64,000 nucleotides of DNA, taken from positions 124,001-188,000 of the forward strand of contig CAMDRT010000002.1 in the NCBI GenBank assembly GCA_945906815.1. Direction: 5' to 3'. The stretch is from Bordetella parapertussis (GTDB lineage: Bacteria > Pseudomonadota > Gammaproteobacteria > Burkholderiales > SG8-41). The notes beneath the pieces are model-generated. The model was not told the origin of the DNA, did not search any database, and saw nothing but the letters and a program-made list of their open reading frames with translations. This document shows positions 25,782 through 34,330 of the stretch, piece after piece (the stretch's first letter is position 1; every line of letters starts with the position of its first letter). The translations under genes and the position numbers were made by a program.

Positions 25782-26308
25782 AGTTCATACCGACACGACT
25801 CGCGGGCGTTTTCATTATCGAGCTGGAGCGGCTGGACGACGAGCGCGGATTTTTTGCGCGTTCGTTTTGCCACGATGAATTTGCGCGGCACGGACTCGCC
25901 ACCGCGTTCGTGCAATGCAATGTGTCGTTTAACCGCAGCAGCGGAACGCTGCGCGGCTTGCACTATCAGGCCAGCCCTCACGCCGAGCCCAAGCTGGTGC
26001 GCTGCACGCGCGGCGCTCTATACGATGTTGTCGTGGATATTCGTGTAAAATCAAATACTTACAAGGAGTGGCTGGCGGTGGAACTGAGCGCCGACAATTA
26101 CCGCATGATCTACATACCCGAAGGTTGCGCGCACGGCTTTCAGACGCTTATGGACAACAGCGAAGTGTTCTATCAAATGGCGGCCGCCTATCACCCGGAC
26201 GCCGCGCGCGGCATACGCTACAACGATGCCGCTCTGGGCATCCAATGGCCGTTGGCGTATCCCACGCTGTCCGCGCGCGATGCGGCTTACCCCGATTTTG
26301 AGCAGTAG
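25778..26308 (+). CDS. RmlC-like 3,5-epimerase (cupin)
   Basis: A 176-residue cupin starting at a GTG that overlaps the methyltransferase stop. RGFFARSFCHDEFARHG and LRGLHYQ (about residues 60-66, containing the catalytic His) and the RMIYIPEGCAHGFQTL block near 120 match RmlC. It should epimerise C3 and/or C5 of a 4-keto-6-deoxy sugar, here probably the CDP intermediate because the cluster encodes rfbF/rfbG but no rmlA/rmlB. Confidence 0.88.
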   Translation: MKFIPTRLAGVFIIELERLDDERGFFARSFCHDEFARHGLATAFVQCNVSFNRSSGTLRGLHYQASPHAEPKLVRCTRGALYDVVVDIRVKSNTYKEWLAVELSADNYRMIYIPEGCAHGFQTLMDNSEVFYQMAAAYHPDAARGIRYNDAALGIQWPLAYPTLSARDAAYPDFEQ

Positions 26309-26342
26309 CGCCTACACGCACGTATCGTTATCCCATTCGAAC

Positions 26343-27389
26343 ATGCCGCAGCCGCCGACCATAGCCGTCGTGATTCCGAACTATAACGACTCGCGCTACA
26401 TCCTCAAGTGTTTACGCTCGGTGCTGGAACAACCGTCGCCGCCGGATCAGGTCATCGTGATCGATGACGCGTCGACCGACAACAGCGTGGCGATTATCCG
26501 TAGCGTGATTGCGCCTCACCGCTGTGCACAACTTATCGTTAATCCTACCAACCTGGGCGTGAATGGCGCGGTGGCGGCGGGACTACAGCACGTCACGGCG
26601 GACTACGTGCTGTTTCTTTCGGCCAATGATTATGTGCTGCCAGGGATATTCGCCAAAGCACGTGAAGGTTTCTCGCGATCGCCGGAAGCAGGACTTTGGT
26701 CGGCGATGGCCTGGCTGGTGAACGAAAATGACGCGGTAATTCGCCTGCATATGTCACCGGTGGTGGCGATTGGGGACACGGTATTTTCCGCGGATGAATG
26801 CGCCAGGCTCGCGCATCGCGTGGGCAACTGGTTTACAGGGCCAACGCTAATCTATCGGCGGGAAGCCTTTAACAGTGTAGGCGGTTTTGATCACGCCTAT
26901 GGCGCGCTGACCGACCTGATTACCGCGTGGGCTGTGGCAAGCCGCTACGGAGCGGCCTATTCACCCGAGCCGCTTGCGGCATTCAGGATACACGCGGGCA
27001 GCTACTGCGTATCGACGCTCAAAGGGGATTCACGATTGGACGAAGTACGGCTGCGGCTCGAACAGTGCGGCCCCGCTCTGTCGCCACTCCTGTTTCATCG
27101 CGCATTCATCGAGCGCTTGATTCTGCGGTTTCGTTTCGCCGCGCTTAGATACACCGGTGGACAACTGCTGGAGGAAATCGCGGATTACGCCAGCGGCTGG
27201 AAACGTACGTGTTTACAAGGCATACACAGCGTATTGCCCCGCAGCTTGCAAGCGCTGCGGATTGCCATCGGGTTTCTGATTTTGCTGCCCTTTGATGTAG
27301 TGCCCACGCTAATCTATCGAATCTTGGGGTGGTCGATAGTGCGGCTGCGTTTTCGACAACCTGCGGTTGCCAGCGTGCGGCAGGTTTAG
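26343..27389 (+). CDS. family 2 glycosyltransferase
   Basis: A 348-residue GT-A enzyme with IAVVIPNYNDSRYI at the start, IDDASTDNSV near residue 43 and a variant acidic motif SANDYVLPG near 100 in place of a strict DxD. A C-terminal hydrophobic stretch (about 295-330) could anchor it to the membrane. It is the first transferase after the CDP-sugar genes and may transfer that branched sugar. Start chosen at the ATG beginning MPQPP; earlier readings would overlap the epimerase gene. Confidence 0.8.
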   Translation: MPQPPTIAVVIPNYNDSRYILKCLRSVLEQPSPPDQVIVIDDASTDNSVAIIRSVIAPHRCAQLIVNPTNLGVNGAVAAGLQHVTADYVLFLSANDYVLPGIFAKAREGFSRSPEAGLWSAMAWLVNENDAVIRLHMSPVVAIGDTVFSADECARLAHRVGNWFTGPTLIYRREAFNSVGGFDHAYGALTDLITAWAVASRYGAAYSPEPLAAFRIHAGSYCVSTLKGDSRLDEVRLRLEQCGPALSPLLFHRAFIERLILRFRFAALRYTGGQLLEEIADYASGWKRTCLQGIHSVLPRSLQALRIAIGFLILLPFDVVPTLIYRILGWSIVRLRFRQPAVASVRQV

Positions 27390-27428
27390 CACAGCCATCC
27401 GGACGAGCTCGACAAGCGCCTGCTCACC

Positions 27429-27457
27429 TTGTTGTTTTTCATGTAAAATCATATACT
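27429..27457 (+). promoter_or_regulatory. candidate promoter upstream of the perosamine-synthase-like gene
   Basis: TTGTTG (27429-27434) and TATACT (27452-27457) are spaced by 17 bp in an 84-bp gap within the cluster. The start site would be about 10 bp before the ATG at 27474. The -35 match is poor, so this is only a candidate. Confidence 0.3.
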
Positions 27458-27473
27458 TAACACCGAAAAACGC

Positions 27474-28583
27474 ATGCCGCCACGGATCCACTACACCAAG
27501 CCTTCCATCACCGATCTGGAAGTTCGCTACGCAACCGATGCAGCGGCCAATGGCTGGGGTGAGAAGTGTTACGCCTATATCGACCGCTTTGAAAATGCGT
27601 TCAAAGCCCATCTGGGTGTCGAGTACGCGATTGCCACCTCGAGTTGCACGGGAGCGCTGCACCTGGGCATGGCGGCATTGGGCATCGGTCAGGGCGATGA
27701 AGTCATCATGGCTGATACCAACTGGATAGCCACCGCTTCACCGATCGTACAACTGGGCGCGAAGCCGGTCTTTGTCGATATTCTTCCTGATTCCTGGTGC
27801 CTTGATCCAGCGTTGGTGGAAAAAGCAATTTCTCCTCGCACCAAAGCCATCGTCGCCGTGCATTTGTATGGGAACCTGTGCGAGATGGATAAGTTGCTCG
27901 CCATTGGTAAGAAGCACGGCGTGCCGGTCATCGAGGACGCCGCGGAAGCGCTGGGATCCGTTTACCACGGCAAGCGCGCAGGGTCGATGGGCAAGTTCGG
28001 CGTATTCTCCTTTCATGGCAGCAAAACCATCACCACCGGCGAAGGCGGGATATTTGTCACCAACGATCCGGCGTTGTATGAGCATGTGCTGACACTGAGC
28101 AATCACGGGCGCGCACGCGGTCAGACCAGGCAGTTTTGGCCGGATAGGGTGGGGTTCAAGTACAAGATGTCCAATATCCAGGCGGCAATTGGCTGTGGAC
28201 AGATGGAGCGAATTGATGAATTGACCGCTCGCAAACGGGAAATACTTTCTTATTACCGGAATTCTTTTACAACGAATTCCAGTTTATCCATGAATCCCGA
28301 GCCAACAAGTGTGGTCAACGGGGCCTGGATGCCGACAGTTGTATTTGAACAACAAACAGGAGTGACTCGAGAAGAGCTACAGGCTGATTTTGCAGGTGAA
28401 AATATTGATGCGCGCGTGTTTTTCTATCCACTTTCAAGCTTGCCTATGTTTGAACAGGAGTTACAAAATCCTAACGCTTGGGATATTCCGGGGCGGGCAA
28501 TCAATCTGCCGAGTTTTCATGACATAACAATGGTAGAGCAGGCGCGGGTGGTGGAAGTTATTTTGAGGCGCCTGCGTGATTGA
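27474..28583 (+). CDS. DegT/DnrJ/EryC1 aminotransferase, GDP-perosamine-synthase-like
   Basis: A 369-residue PLP-dependent sugar aminotransferase. SSCTGALHLGMAALG near residue 58, VIEDAAEALGS near 155 and the Schiff-base lysine in FHGSKTITTGEGG near 183 match the perosamine synthase group, which aminates C4 of a 4-keto-6-deoxyhexose. The following gene encodes a NeuD-type acyltransferase, a usual partner. Its substrate-forming dehydratase is not adjacent. Base composition drops inside the gene: hand counts give about 42% G+C in 28261-28320 and 28381-28440 versus 53-57% in two 60-base stretches of the 5' half. Confidence 0.82.
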   Translation: MPPRIHYTKPSITDLEVRYATDAAANGWGEKCYAYIDRFENAFKAHLGVEYAIATSSCTGALHLGMAALGIGQGDEVIMADTNWIATASPIVQLGAKPVFVDILPDSWCLDPALVEKAISPRTKAIVAVHLYGNLCEMDKLLAIGKKHGVPVIEDAAEALGSVYHGKRAGSMGKFGVFSFHGSKTITTGEGGIFVTNDPALYEHVLTLSNHGRARGQTRQFWPDRVGFKYKMSNIQAAIGCGQMERIDELTARKREILSYYRNSFTTNSSLSMNPEPTSVVNGAWMPTVVFEQQTGVTREELQADFAGENIDARVFFYPLSSLPMFEQELQNPNAWDIPGRAINLPSFHDITMVEQARVVEVILRRLRD

Positions 28584-29232
28584 GGGCGCTCGTTACGTGT
28601 TGTGGGGCAGTAGTGGTCATGCGAAAGTCTTGGCGAGCATAATCACACTGTGCGGTGGGAAAGTAGTGGCGCTGTTTGATAACAATCCTAACGTGGTTTC
28701 CGCTTTACCCGGAGTGCCGCTATACATTGGCAGCGCCGGTTTTACAAACTGGTGTGAAAGTGAGCCTGATCGAAACCATCTGTATGGGCTGGCGGCAATT
28801 GGAGGCGCGCATGGTCGCGATCGTCTGGCAGTTCATCGATATTTTCGAGACAACGACATTCAAGTTGAACCCCTCGTGGATCCGCGCGCATCGGTATGCC
28901 TGAATGTAGTACTTGGCCCAGGCACACAAGTACTCGCTGGGGCAGTGGTGGCCGCCGATGCCCAACTGGGGGAGGCCTGTATCGCCAACCACCGCGCTGT
29001 CGCAGATCACGAGTGTGTGTTGGGCGATGGCGTGCATCTCGCACCAGGCGCGACGCTTTGCGGTTGTGTACGGTTAGGCAACAACGTGATGATAGGAGCA
29101 GGAGCGGTGGTATTGCCTCGAGTGACAATCGGTGAAAATACAATAGTCGGTGCTGGTGCAGTGGTCGTACGCGATCTCCCTGCTGGGGTCGTTGTCGCGG
29201 GCAATCCGGCCCGTATCATCAGAAGTATTTAA
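28576..29232 (+). CDS. NeuD/PglD-type sugar acyltransferase (left-handed beta-helix)
   Basis: A 218-residue protein with an N-terminal Rossmann-like domain (LWGSSGHAKVLASII) and a C-terminal hexapeptide-repeat helix (from about residue 100; IANHRAVADHECVLGDGVHLAPGA includes the likely catalytic His). Such trimers acetylate or otherwise acylate the amino group of UDP- or GDP-linked 4-amino-6-deoxy sugars. The GTG start overlaps the aminotransferase gene by eight bases, so it probably acylates that enzyme's product. Confidence 0.83.
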   Translation: MIEGARYVLWGSSGHAKVLASIITLCGGKVVALFDNNPNVVSALPGVPLYIGSAGFTNWCESEPDRNHLYGLAAIGGAHGRDRLAVHRYFRDNDIQVEPLVDPRASVCLNVVLGPGTQVLAGAVVAADAQLGEACIANHRAVADHECVLGDGVHLAPGATLCGCVRLGNNVMIGAGAVVLPRVTIGENTIVGAGAVVVRDLPAGVVVAGNPARIIRSI

Positions 29233-29294
29233 GCGAGGCGCAAGCCCTTCGCCTGTAGCCGCAAGCGTGAAGCGCACACTATAAGGAAAAGTCG

Positions 29295-30074
29295 TTGAGT
29301 AACTATGAGCAGTTTAAGCGAGAATGCGCTGAGGAAGTTACCACCCAAGGTGCGGACTCTGCGCTCGATCTGGCGTCTCGAGAATGGATAAATCGAGCTA
29401 ATCCACGAAAATACTCTTATCACTTCGAGTGGTTAGGTCGTCCGATTATTCAGTACCCCCAGGATATGGTTGCCGTGCAGGAACTGATCTGGTCCATCAA
29501 ACCCGACCTGATCATCGAAACGGGCATTGCCCACGGTGGATCGCTCGTCTTCAGCGCGTCCCTGCTGGCGCTGCTGGATATGTGCGACGCCATCGAGGCG
29601 GGCGAAAAGCTTGACCCGAATGTTTCTCGACGCAAGGTGCTCGGCATCGACATTGACATCCGTGCCCACAACCGCGTAGCCATCGAGGCGCATCCTCTGG
29701 CTAAGCGCATCCACATGATCCAGGGCTCCAGTATTTCTGCCGAAGTTGTGAGACAAGTCAAAGAAATTGCCATGCCGTACCAGCGCATCCTGGTGTGCCT
29801 GGATTCCAACCACACGCACGATCACGTCCTGGCCGAACTGGAAGCCTATGCGCCACTCGTCAGCCATGGCAGTTATTGTGTGGTGTTCGACACCGTTATT
29901 GATGATATGCCTGCTGATATGTTCCCCGCACGTTCCTGGGGCCCGGGCAACAACCCAAAAACGGCTGTGTGCGAATACCTTAAATCCCACCCTGAATTCG
30001 AAATTGACAAGCGCATTCAGCACAAACTGCTGATCACCGTTGCGCCGGATGGGTATTTGAAGCGAGTGGCGTGA
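29295..30074 (+). CDS. CmcI-family (cephalosporin hydroxylase-like) SAM-dependent methyltransferase
   Basis: A 259-residue protein with LGRPIIQYPQDM near residue 46, DLIIETGIAHGGSLVFSAS near 72 (SAM site) and VLGIDIDIRAHN near 115, then LDSNHTHDHV near 168, the pattern of the CmcI family that includes rhamnosyl O-methyltransferases in O-antigen clusters. Despite the name these are mostly O-methyltransferases. It starts at a TTG with an AAGGAAA ribosome-binding site, and its stop overlaps a GTG in front of the flippase gene. Confidence 0.8.
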   Translation: MSNYEQFKRECAEEVTTQGADSALDLASREWINRANPRKYSYHFEWLGRPIIQYPQDMVAVQELIWSIKPDLIIETGIAHGGSLVFSASLLALLDMCDAIEAGEKLDPNVSRRKVLGIDIDIRAHNRVAIEAHPLAKRIHMIQGSSISAEVVRQVKEIAMPYQRILVCLDSNHTHDHVLAELEAYAPLVSHGSYCVVFDTVIDDMPADMFPARSWGPGNNPKTAVCEYLKSHPEFEIDKRIQHKLLITVAPDGYLKRVA

Positions 30075-30088
30075 CCGCGCGAGGAATA

Positions 30089-31585
30089 ATGTCCACGGTA
30101 CGGCGCAATACGCTCGCGAACTATGCGGGACAAGCGTGGACAGCCCTCATCAGCTTGATTTTCGTGCCCGTTTATATACGCTACATGGGCGTGGAAGCGT
30201 ACGGCATTATTGGTTTTTTCGTCATCCTGCAATCCCTGTTTGCAATCCTTGACATGGGATTCTCTGCGACGCTTAACCGCGAGCTTGCCGCGCGCGCGGG
30301 TGTCGCGGGTGCTGCAGACAAAACACGGGATCTGATGCGTACCCTGGAGTGGATTTTCTGGCCCACCGGGGTGCTGATTGCACTTCTGGTCTGGTTAATG
30401 TCCGGGCCGTTGGCTGCGCATTGGCTGAAACCCGCCACATTGACGGTTGATCAGACGGCCTCCGCACTCTTTTTGCTGGGACTGGCCGCAGCTTTGCTGT
30501 GGCCGGTATCGTTCTACACCGGTGGTTTGACCGGGTTGCAGCAGCAGGTAAAGCTCAATCTGTTGACCGCTTTTTTCGCCACGGTGCGAGCGGTGGGCGC
30601 GGTAGGTGTATTGATTTTTATCTCCGCCAGCATTGAGGCGTTTTTGTGGTGGCAGATTAGCGTTGGCGCGGTCCAAAGCGTGAGCTACGCGCTGATGACC
30701 TGGCACAACTTGCCGGCAGGTTCGCGCACGCCGGTATTTTCGCGGGCCGAACTGCGGCGGATTCGTGGCTACGCGGCGGGCATCACCGGCATTTCCATCC
30801 TGGCTTTTGTCTTGACGCAAATCGATCGTATCGTCCTTTCCCGTTTTTTGTCGCTGGCGGATTTTGGCGCTTATGCCTTTGCCGCGAGCGTTGCGGTCAT
30901 GTTGCTCAGATTGGTGCACCCCATTTGCACGGCAGTGTTTCCCCGCTACAGTGAACTGGTCGCGACCGGCGAAGCGAACGGCCTGGCTAATTTTTACCAC
31001 CATACCAATCAGATCATGGCGAGCATCGTGCTGCCGATTGCCGCAGTGGCCGCCGGCTTTGCCACCGAAATCCTGATGGTGTGGACAGCGGATTCGAAAC
31101 TATCTCAAGCGGCAGGACCGGCGATGGCCGTGCTGGTTGCGGGCACTGCGCTGAATGGCATCATGAATTTACCCTTTGCCTTGCAGCTTGCGCACGGCTG
31201 GACCAGCCTCGCCCTGTGGATCAATGTGGTTTCCGTGTGTTTTGTGGTGCCCGCGGTGTGGTTTCTGGGTCGTGAGTTTGGCGGTGTGGGTGCGGCGGCG
31301 GCGTGGCTGGCCCTTAATTTCTGCTATGTGGCGATAGGCATACCGTTGATGCATCGCCGTTTGCTCGCCGCAGAAATGTCCCGCTGGTATGTCGCGGACA
31401 TGCTTCCGCCTCTGCTAGCGTCAGTGGCTGTAGTATTGCTATGGCGCGTGAGCCTGGCCGGTGTTCCCGCAGGCGTATCGGGTATCGCCCTGCTCGCGTT
31501 AGTGACGGTGACAACCTGCGCCGCGTCCTTGGTGGCAACTGCAGCGCCGCGAAAAATTGTTTGCAATTGGTGGATAAACCGGTGA
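30089..31585 (+). CDS. Wzx-like polysaccharide flippase (MATE/MOP superfamily)
   Basis: About 498 residues with 12-14 predicted membrane helices. The N-terminus STVRRNTLANYAGQAWTALISLIFVPVYIRYMG is typical of Wzx/RfbX proteins, and the QIDRIVLSRFLSLADFGAY block sits mid-protein. It should flip lipid-linked oligosaccharide repeat units to the periplasm. The ATG at 30089 follows a GAGGAA ribosome-binding site; a GTG at 30071 that overlaps the preceding stop is the alternative. No Wzy polymerase was recognised nearby. Confidence 0.85.
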   Translation: MSTVRRNTLANYAGQAWTALISLIFVPVYIRYMGVEAYGIIGFFVILQSLFAILDMGFSATLNRELAARAGVAGAADKTRDLMRTLEWIFWPTGVLIALLVWLMSGPLAAHWLKPATLTVDQTASALFLLGLAAALLWPVSFYTGGLTGLQQQVKLNLLTAFFATVRAVGAVGVLIFISASIEAFLWWQISVGAVQSVSYALMTWHNLPAGSRTPVFSRAELRRIRGYAAGITGISILAFVLTQIDRIVLSRFLSLADFGAYAFAASVAVMLLRLVHPICTAVFPRYSELVATGEANGLANFYHHTNQIMASIVLPIAAVAAGFATEILMVWTADSKLSQAAGPAMAVLVAGTALNGIMNLPFALQLAHGWTSLALWINVVSVCFVVPAVWFLGREFGGVGAAAAWLALNFCYVAIGIPLMHRRLLAAEMSRWYVADMLPPLLASVAVVLLWRVSLAGVPAGVSGIALLALVTVTTCAASLVATAAPRKIVCNWWINR

Positions 31586-32841
31586 ACCCTTCAGCCAGAC
31601 ATACGCTCGTAATTCCAACCTTCAACCGTCCGGAGTTGCTCCAGAAGATCATCCAGTACTACCGCGATCGGGCGTCATGGATTGATTTGCTGGTTCTGGA
31701 TTCCAGCCGCACCGAAATCGTGCAACAGAATGCGGCGGCACTGTCGCGGTTTGGCGCAGGCGTGTCGCATGTGGTATTTCCGCAAGAGGTGGCGGTTGTG
31801 TCAAAGCTCGCCGACGGGCTGGCTTTGGTGCGCACCCCTAGCGTATCGTTTTGCGCGGATGACGATCTGGTATTTCCGCAGGGTCTGTCCGAGGCGATCG
31901 CATTTCTTCAAGACCACCACGACTATGTGTGCGCCCACGGCTTGTACCTGAACTTTCGCCCGGCAGGGCGAGACCTGTTTCTGTCGAGCGAATACTCCTC
32001 ACCCAGCATAGATGCGGCGCATTCCGGCGCACGCGTTTTTCAGCTGTGTCAAAAATATGAATCGCTGTTCTATGCGGTATTCCGGACACCGGACGCGCAG
32101 GGTATTTTTACGGCGCTTACCGCCAATTCAACCCTGCATTTCCAGGAACTGTTTCAATCCGTGGCCGCTGTCATACAGGGTAAAGCCCAGCGCTTGCCGG
32201 TGATCTATGGCGCCCGCCGGTCCGGCCCGCCTGCCGAGGCAACGCGGGACAAATGGCAAACCTACAGCTGGTTTGCCGACAATCCCGTGGAGGTTCTCGA
32301 ACACTATCGTATATACCGCGACTTGCTGGAAACGTTTTATCAGGCGCACGTAGCGGAGCCGCGATCACCGCGACAGGAATTCGTGAGAATGCTCGATCTT
32401 GCGCATGCTGTGTATTTTGCGGCGGGCTGTCCTCCCGATTATTTTTTCGAGAAATTGCAGCACCTGTGGCCGAAAGATACTTACCGCCGGGCGGGCCGGC
32501 TCGATAATCTGCTTGAAGCCGGCAGACTGGCCGCCATGAAACGCGCCCTGCTGCCCGATGGACAGCAAGAATTGGATGGTTTGGAACAATTCAGATTGTC
32601 ATCCAATACGCGTGACTGGACTAACAGCGGCGCGCTGGGCGGCATCCGCTTTCTTTGCACAAACGCATGGGGGTGCCTGCGGCTTATGCACCTGAATGCC
32701 ACCGGCAATCCGCGCGGGAATGATGGCTGGCGATGCCGCCTGCCCAAGCCGCTGCTGTGGCTGGCGGCCAGCCCGTTATTTCGCGATGCCTATATTGAGC
32801 TACCTCACTATCTGGGCAAGCCGGACTCATCCGCGCATTAG
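31582..32841 (+). CDS. TIGR00180-type glycosyltransferase
   Basis: Starting at the GTG overlapping the flippase stop, a 419-residue protein. The first 200 residues are a GT-A-like domain with HTLVIPTFNRPELLQKII, LVLDSS near 38 and a CADDDLVFP acidic motif near 95, matching the TIGR00180 glycosyltransferase group found in O-antigen loci. The long C-terminal half contains no motif I recognise. It lies between the flippase and the third MBOAT gene. Confidence 0.75.
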   Translation: MNPSARHTLVIPTFNRPELLQKIIQYYRDRASWIDLLVLDSSRTEIVQQNAAALSRFGAGVSHVVFPQEVAVVSKLADGLALVRTPSVSFCADDDLVFPQGLSEAIAFLQDHHDYVCAHGLYLNFRPAGRDLFLSSEYSSPSIDAAHSGARVFQLCQKYESLFYAVFRTPDAQGIFTALTANSTLHFQELFQSVAAVIQGKAQRLPVIYGARRSGPPAEATRDKWQTYSWFADNPVEVLEHYRIYRDLLETFYQAHVAEPRSPRQEFVRMLDLAHAVYFAAGCPPDYFFEKLQHLWPKDTYRRAGRLDNLLEAGRLAAMKRALLPDGQQELDGLEQFRLSSNTRDWTNSGALGGIRFLCTNAWGCLRLMHLNATGNPRGNDGWRCRLPKPLLWLAASPLFRDAYIELPHYLGKPDSSAH

Positions 32842-32850
32842 CAGCAACGC

Positions 32851-34329
32851 ATGCTGTTCAACTCGCACATCTTCATATTTTTGTTCCTGCCGGTGGTGCT
32901 GGCGGGTTACCTCATCATTCATAGCCGTTTGCAGCAAAACTGGGGCATCGCCTGGCTGGTGCTCGCGTCACTCGTCTACTACGCCTGGTGGAAACCCGCA
33001 TTTTTGCTGTTGCTGTTGGTGTCGATAGCGGCAAACGCTACCCTTGGGCAGGCGCTGTGCCTGGGCCGCCTGTCGCGTGCGCAGTCGCGGCTGCTGCTGA
33101 TCCTGGGCATCGCCTTCAATCTGGGGTTGCTCGGCTATTTCAAATACGCCATGTTCGTGGTGGAAAATTTCAATCGCCTGGGTGCCGGACTTACCGTACC
33201 CGAGATCATTTTACCCATCGGCATTTCGTTCATTACTTTTCAGAAAATAGCTTTTCTGGTGGATGCCCATCGTGGCGCCGTGCGGGATTTCTCGATTCGG
33301 AATTTTTTGTTGTTCGTCACCTTCTTCCCGCAACTCATAGCCGGGCCGATTGTTCATCACGCGGAAATGATGCCGCAATTTCAACGCACTCAAGCGCGCG
33401 ACGCGTGGCGCGAAAACTTTGCGGTAGGCTTGAGTCTGTTTTGCGTGGGTTTGTTCAAGAAAGTGGTGATCGCCGACGCCTGCGCGCCGTATGCCGATGC
33501 CGGGTTTGATACCGTCAAGGCGGGGAACCTGCTCACGGCCAAGGAGGCGTGGCTGGCAGTGCTCGCCTATTCGTTTCAGATCTATTTTGATTTTTCGGGC
33601 TATTCCGACATGGCGGTCGGCCTTGCGCGGTTATTCGGCATTACCATGCCGGTGAATTTTCACTCGCCTTACAAAGCGACCGGCATTATCGATTTCTGGC
33701 GGCGCTGGCACATGACGCTGTCGCGCTTTTTGCGCGATTACCTCTACATTCCGCTGGGTGGCGGCCAGCATGGCGGGTTGCGGCGCACGCTCAATCTGGC
33801 CATCGTCATGGTGCTGGGCGGCTTGTGGCACGGCGCGAGCTGGACCTTTGTGCTGTGGGGTGCGGCACATGGCGTGATGCTGGGGATAAATCACGCATGG
33901 AATCAAACGCTTATATCCCAACGCGCAGTATTCCGCTCAGCGCTGGCGCGCCGCTGCTTGGTGTTGCTGACGTTTGTTATGGTGACACTTGCGTGGGTGC
34001 TGTTTCGAGCGGATGGCCTGGACACTGCAGGGCGCATGTTCGAGAGTCTGTTTGGATTTGGTGCGTCGATCCCTGCACAAGGATTGGCCCACCGGCGGTC
34101 AGGCGCGTGGCTGCTTGTTGCCGTTATGGCTGTCACATTTTTTACGCCCAATTCCTATCAGTGGTTCTCCCGATTCAACCCGGTCACGGGACTGTCGGTA
34201 TTGCAGTTGCAACACAGGTTCACCCTTAAACGACTCGACGGACGAGTTGCCGTCGTGATGGCCGGAGCGTTCGTGCTGTCCGTATTGCATATGACGCGGG
34301 TAAGTCCGTTTCTTTACTTCCAGTTCTAA
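32851..34329 (+). CDS. MBOAT-family (AlgI-like) membrane O-acyltransferase, copy C
   Basis: A 492-residue polytopic membrane acyltransferase. ILPIGISFITFQKIAFLVD near residue 125, YFDFSGYSDMAVGLARLFG near 250 and LWHGASWTFVLWGAAHGVML near 325, containing the catalytic His region, all match copies A and B. It even ends in FLYFQF like them. It is followed two bases later by its own SGNH-like partner, making a third acetylation module on the opposite strand. Confidence 0.88.
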   Translation: MLFNSHIFIFLFLPVVLAGYLIIHSRLQQNWGIAWLVLASLVYYAWWKPAFLLLLLVSIAANATLGQALCLGRLSRAQSRLLLILGIAFNLGLLGYFKYAMFVVENFNRLGAGLTVPEIILPIGISFITFQKIAFLVDAHRGAVRDFSIRNFLLFVTFFPQLIAGPIVHHAEMMPQFQRTQARDAWRENFAVGLSLFCVGLFKKVVIADACAPYADAGFDTVKAGNLLTAKEAWLAVLAYSFQIYFDFSGYSDMAVGLARLFGITMPVNFHSPYKATGIIDFWRRWHMTLSRFLRDYLYIPLGGGQHGGLRRTLNLAIVMVLGGLWHGASWTFVLWGAAHGVMLGINHAWNQTLISQRAVFRSALARRCLVLLTFVMVTLAWVLFRADGLDTAGRMFESLFGFGASIPAQGLAHRRSGAWLLVAVMAVTFFTPNSYQWFSRFNPVTGLSVLQLQHRFTLKRLDGRVAVVMAGAFVLSVLHMTRVSPFLYFQF

Positions 34330-34330
34330 G

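Noticed and set aside
26043..26062. Near-identical 18-mer TGTAAAATC-A/T-ATACTTA here and at 27442-27459, once inside the epimerase gene and once in a gap.
   Set aside because: Two copies of an AT-rich 18-mer with one mismatch, no flanking similarity and different context; chance or a promoter-like sequence is simpler than a repeat.
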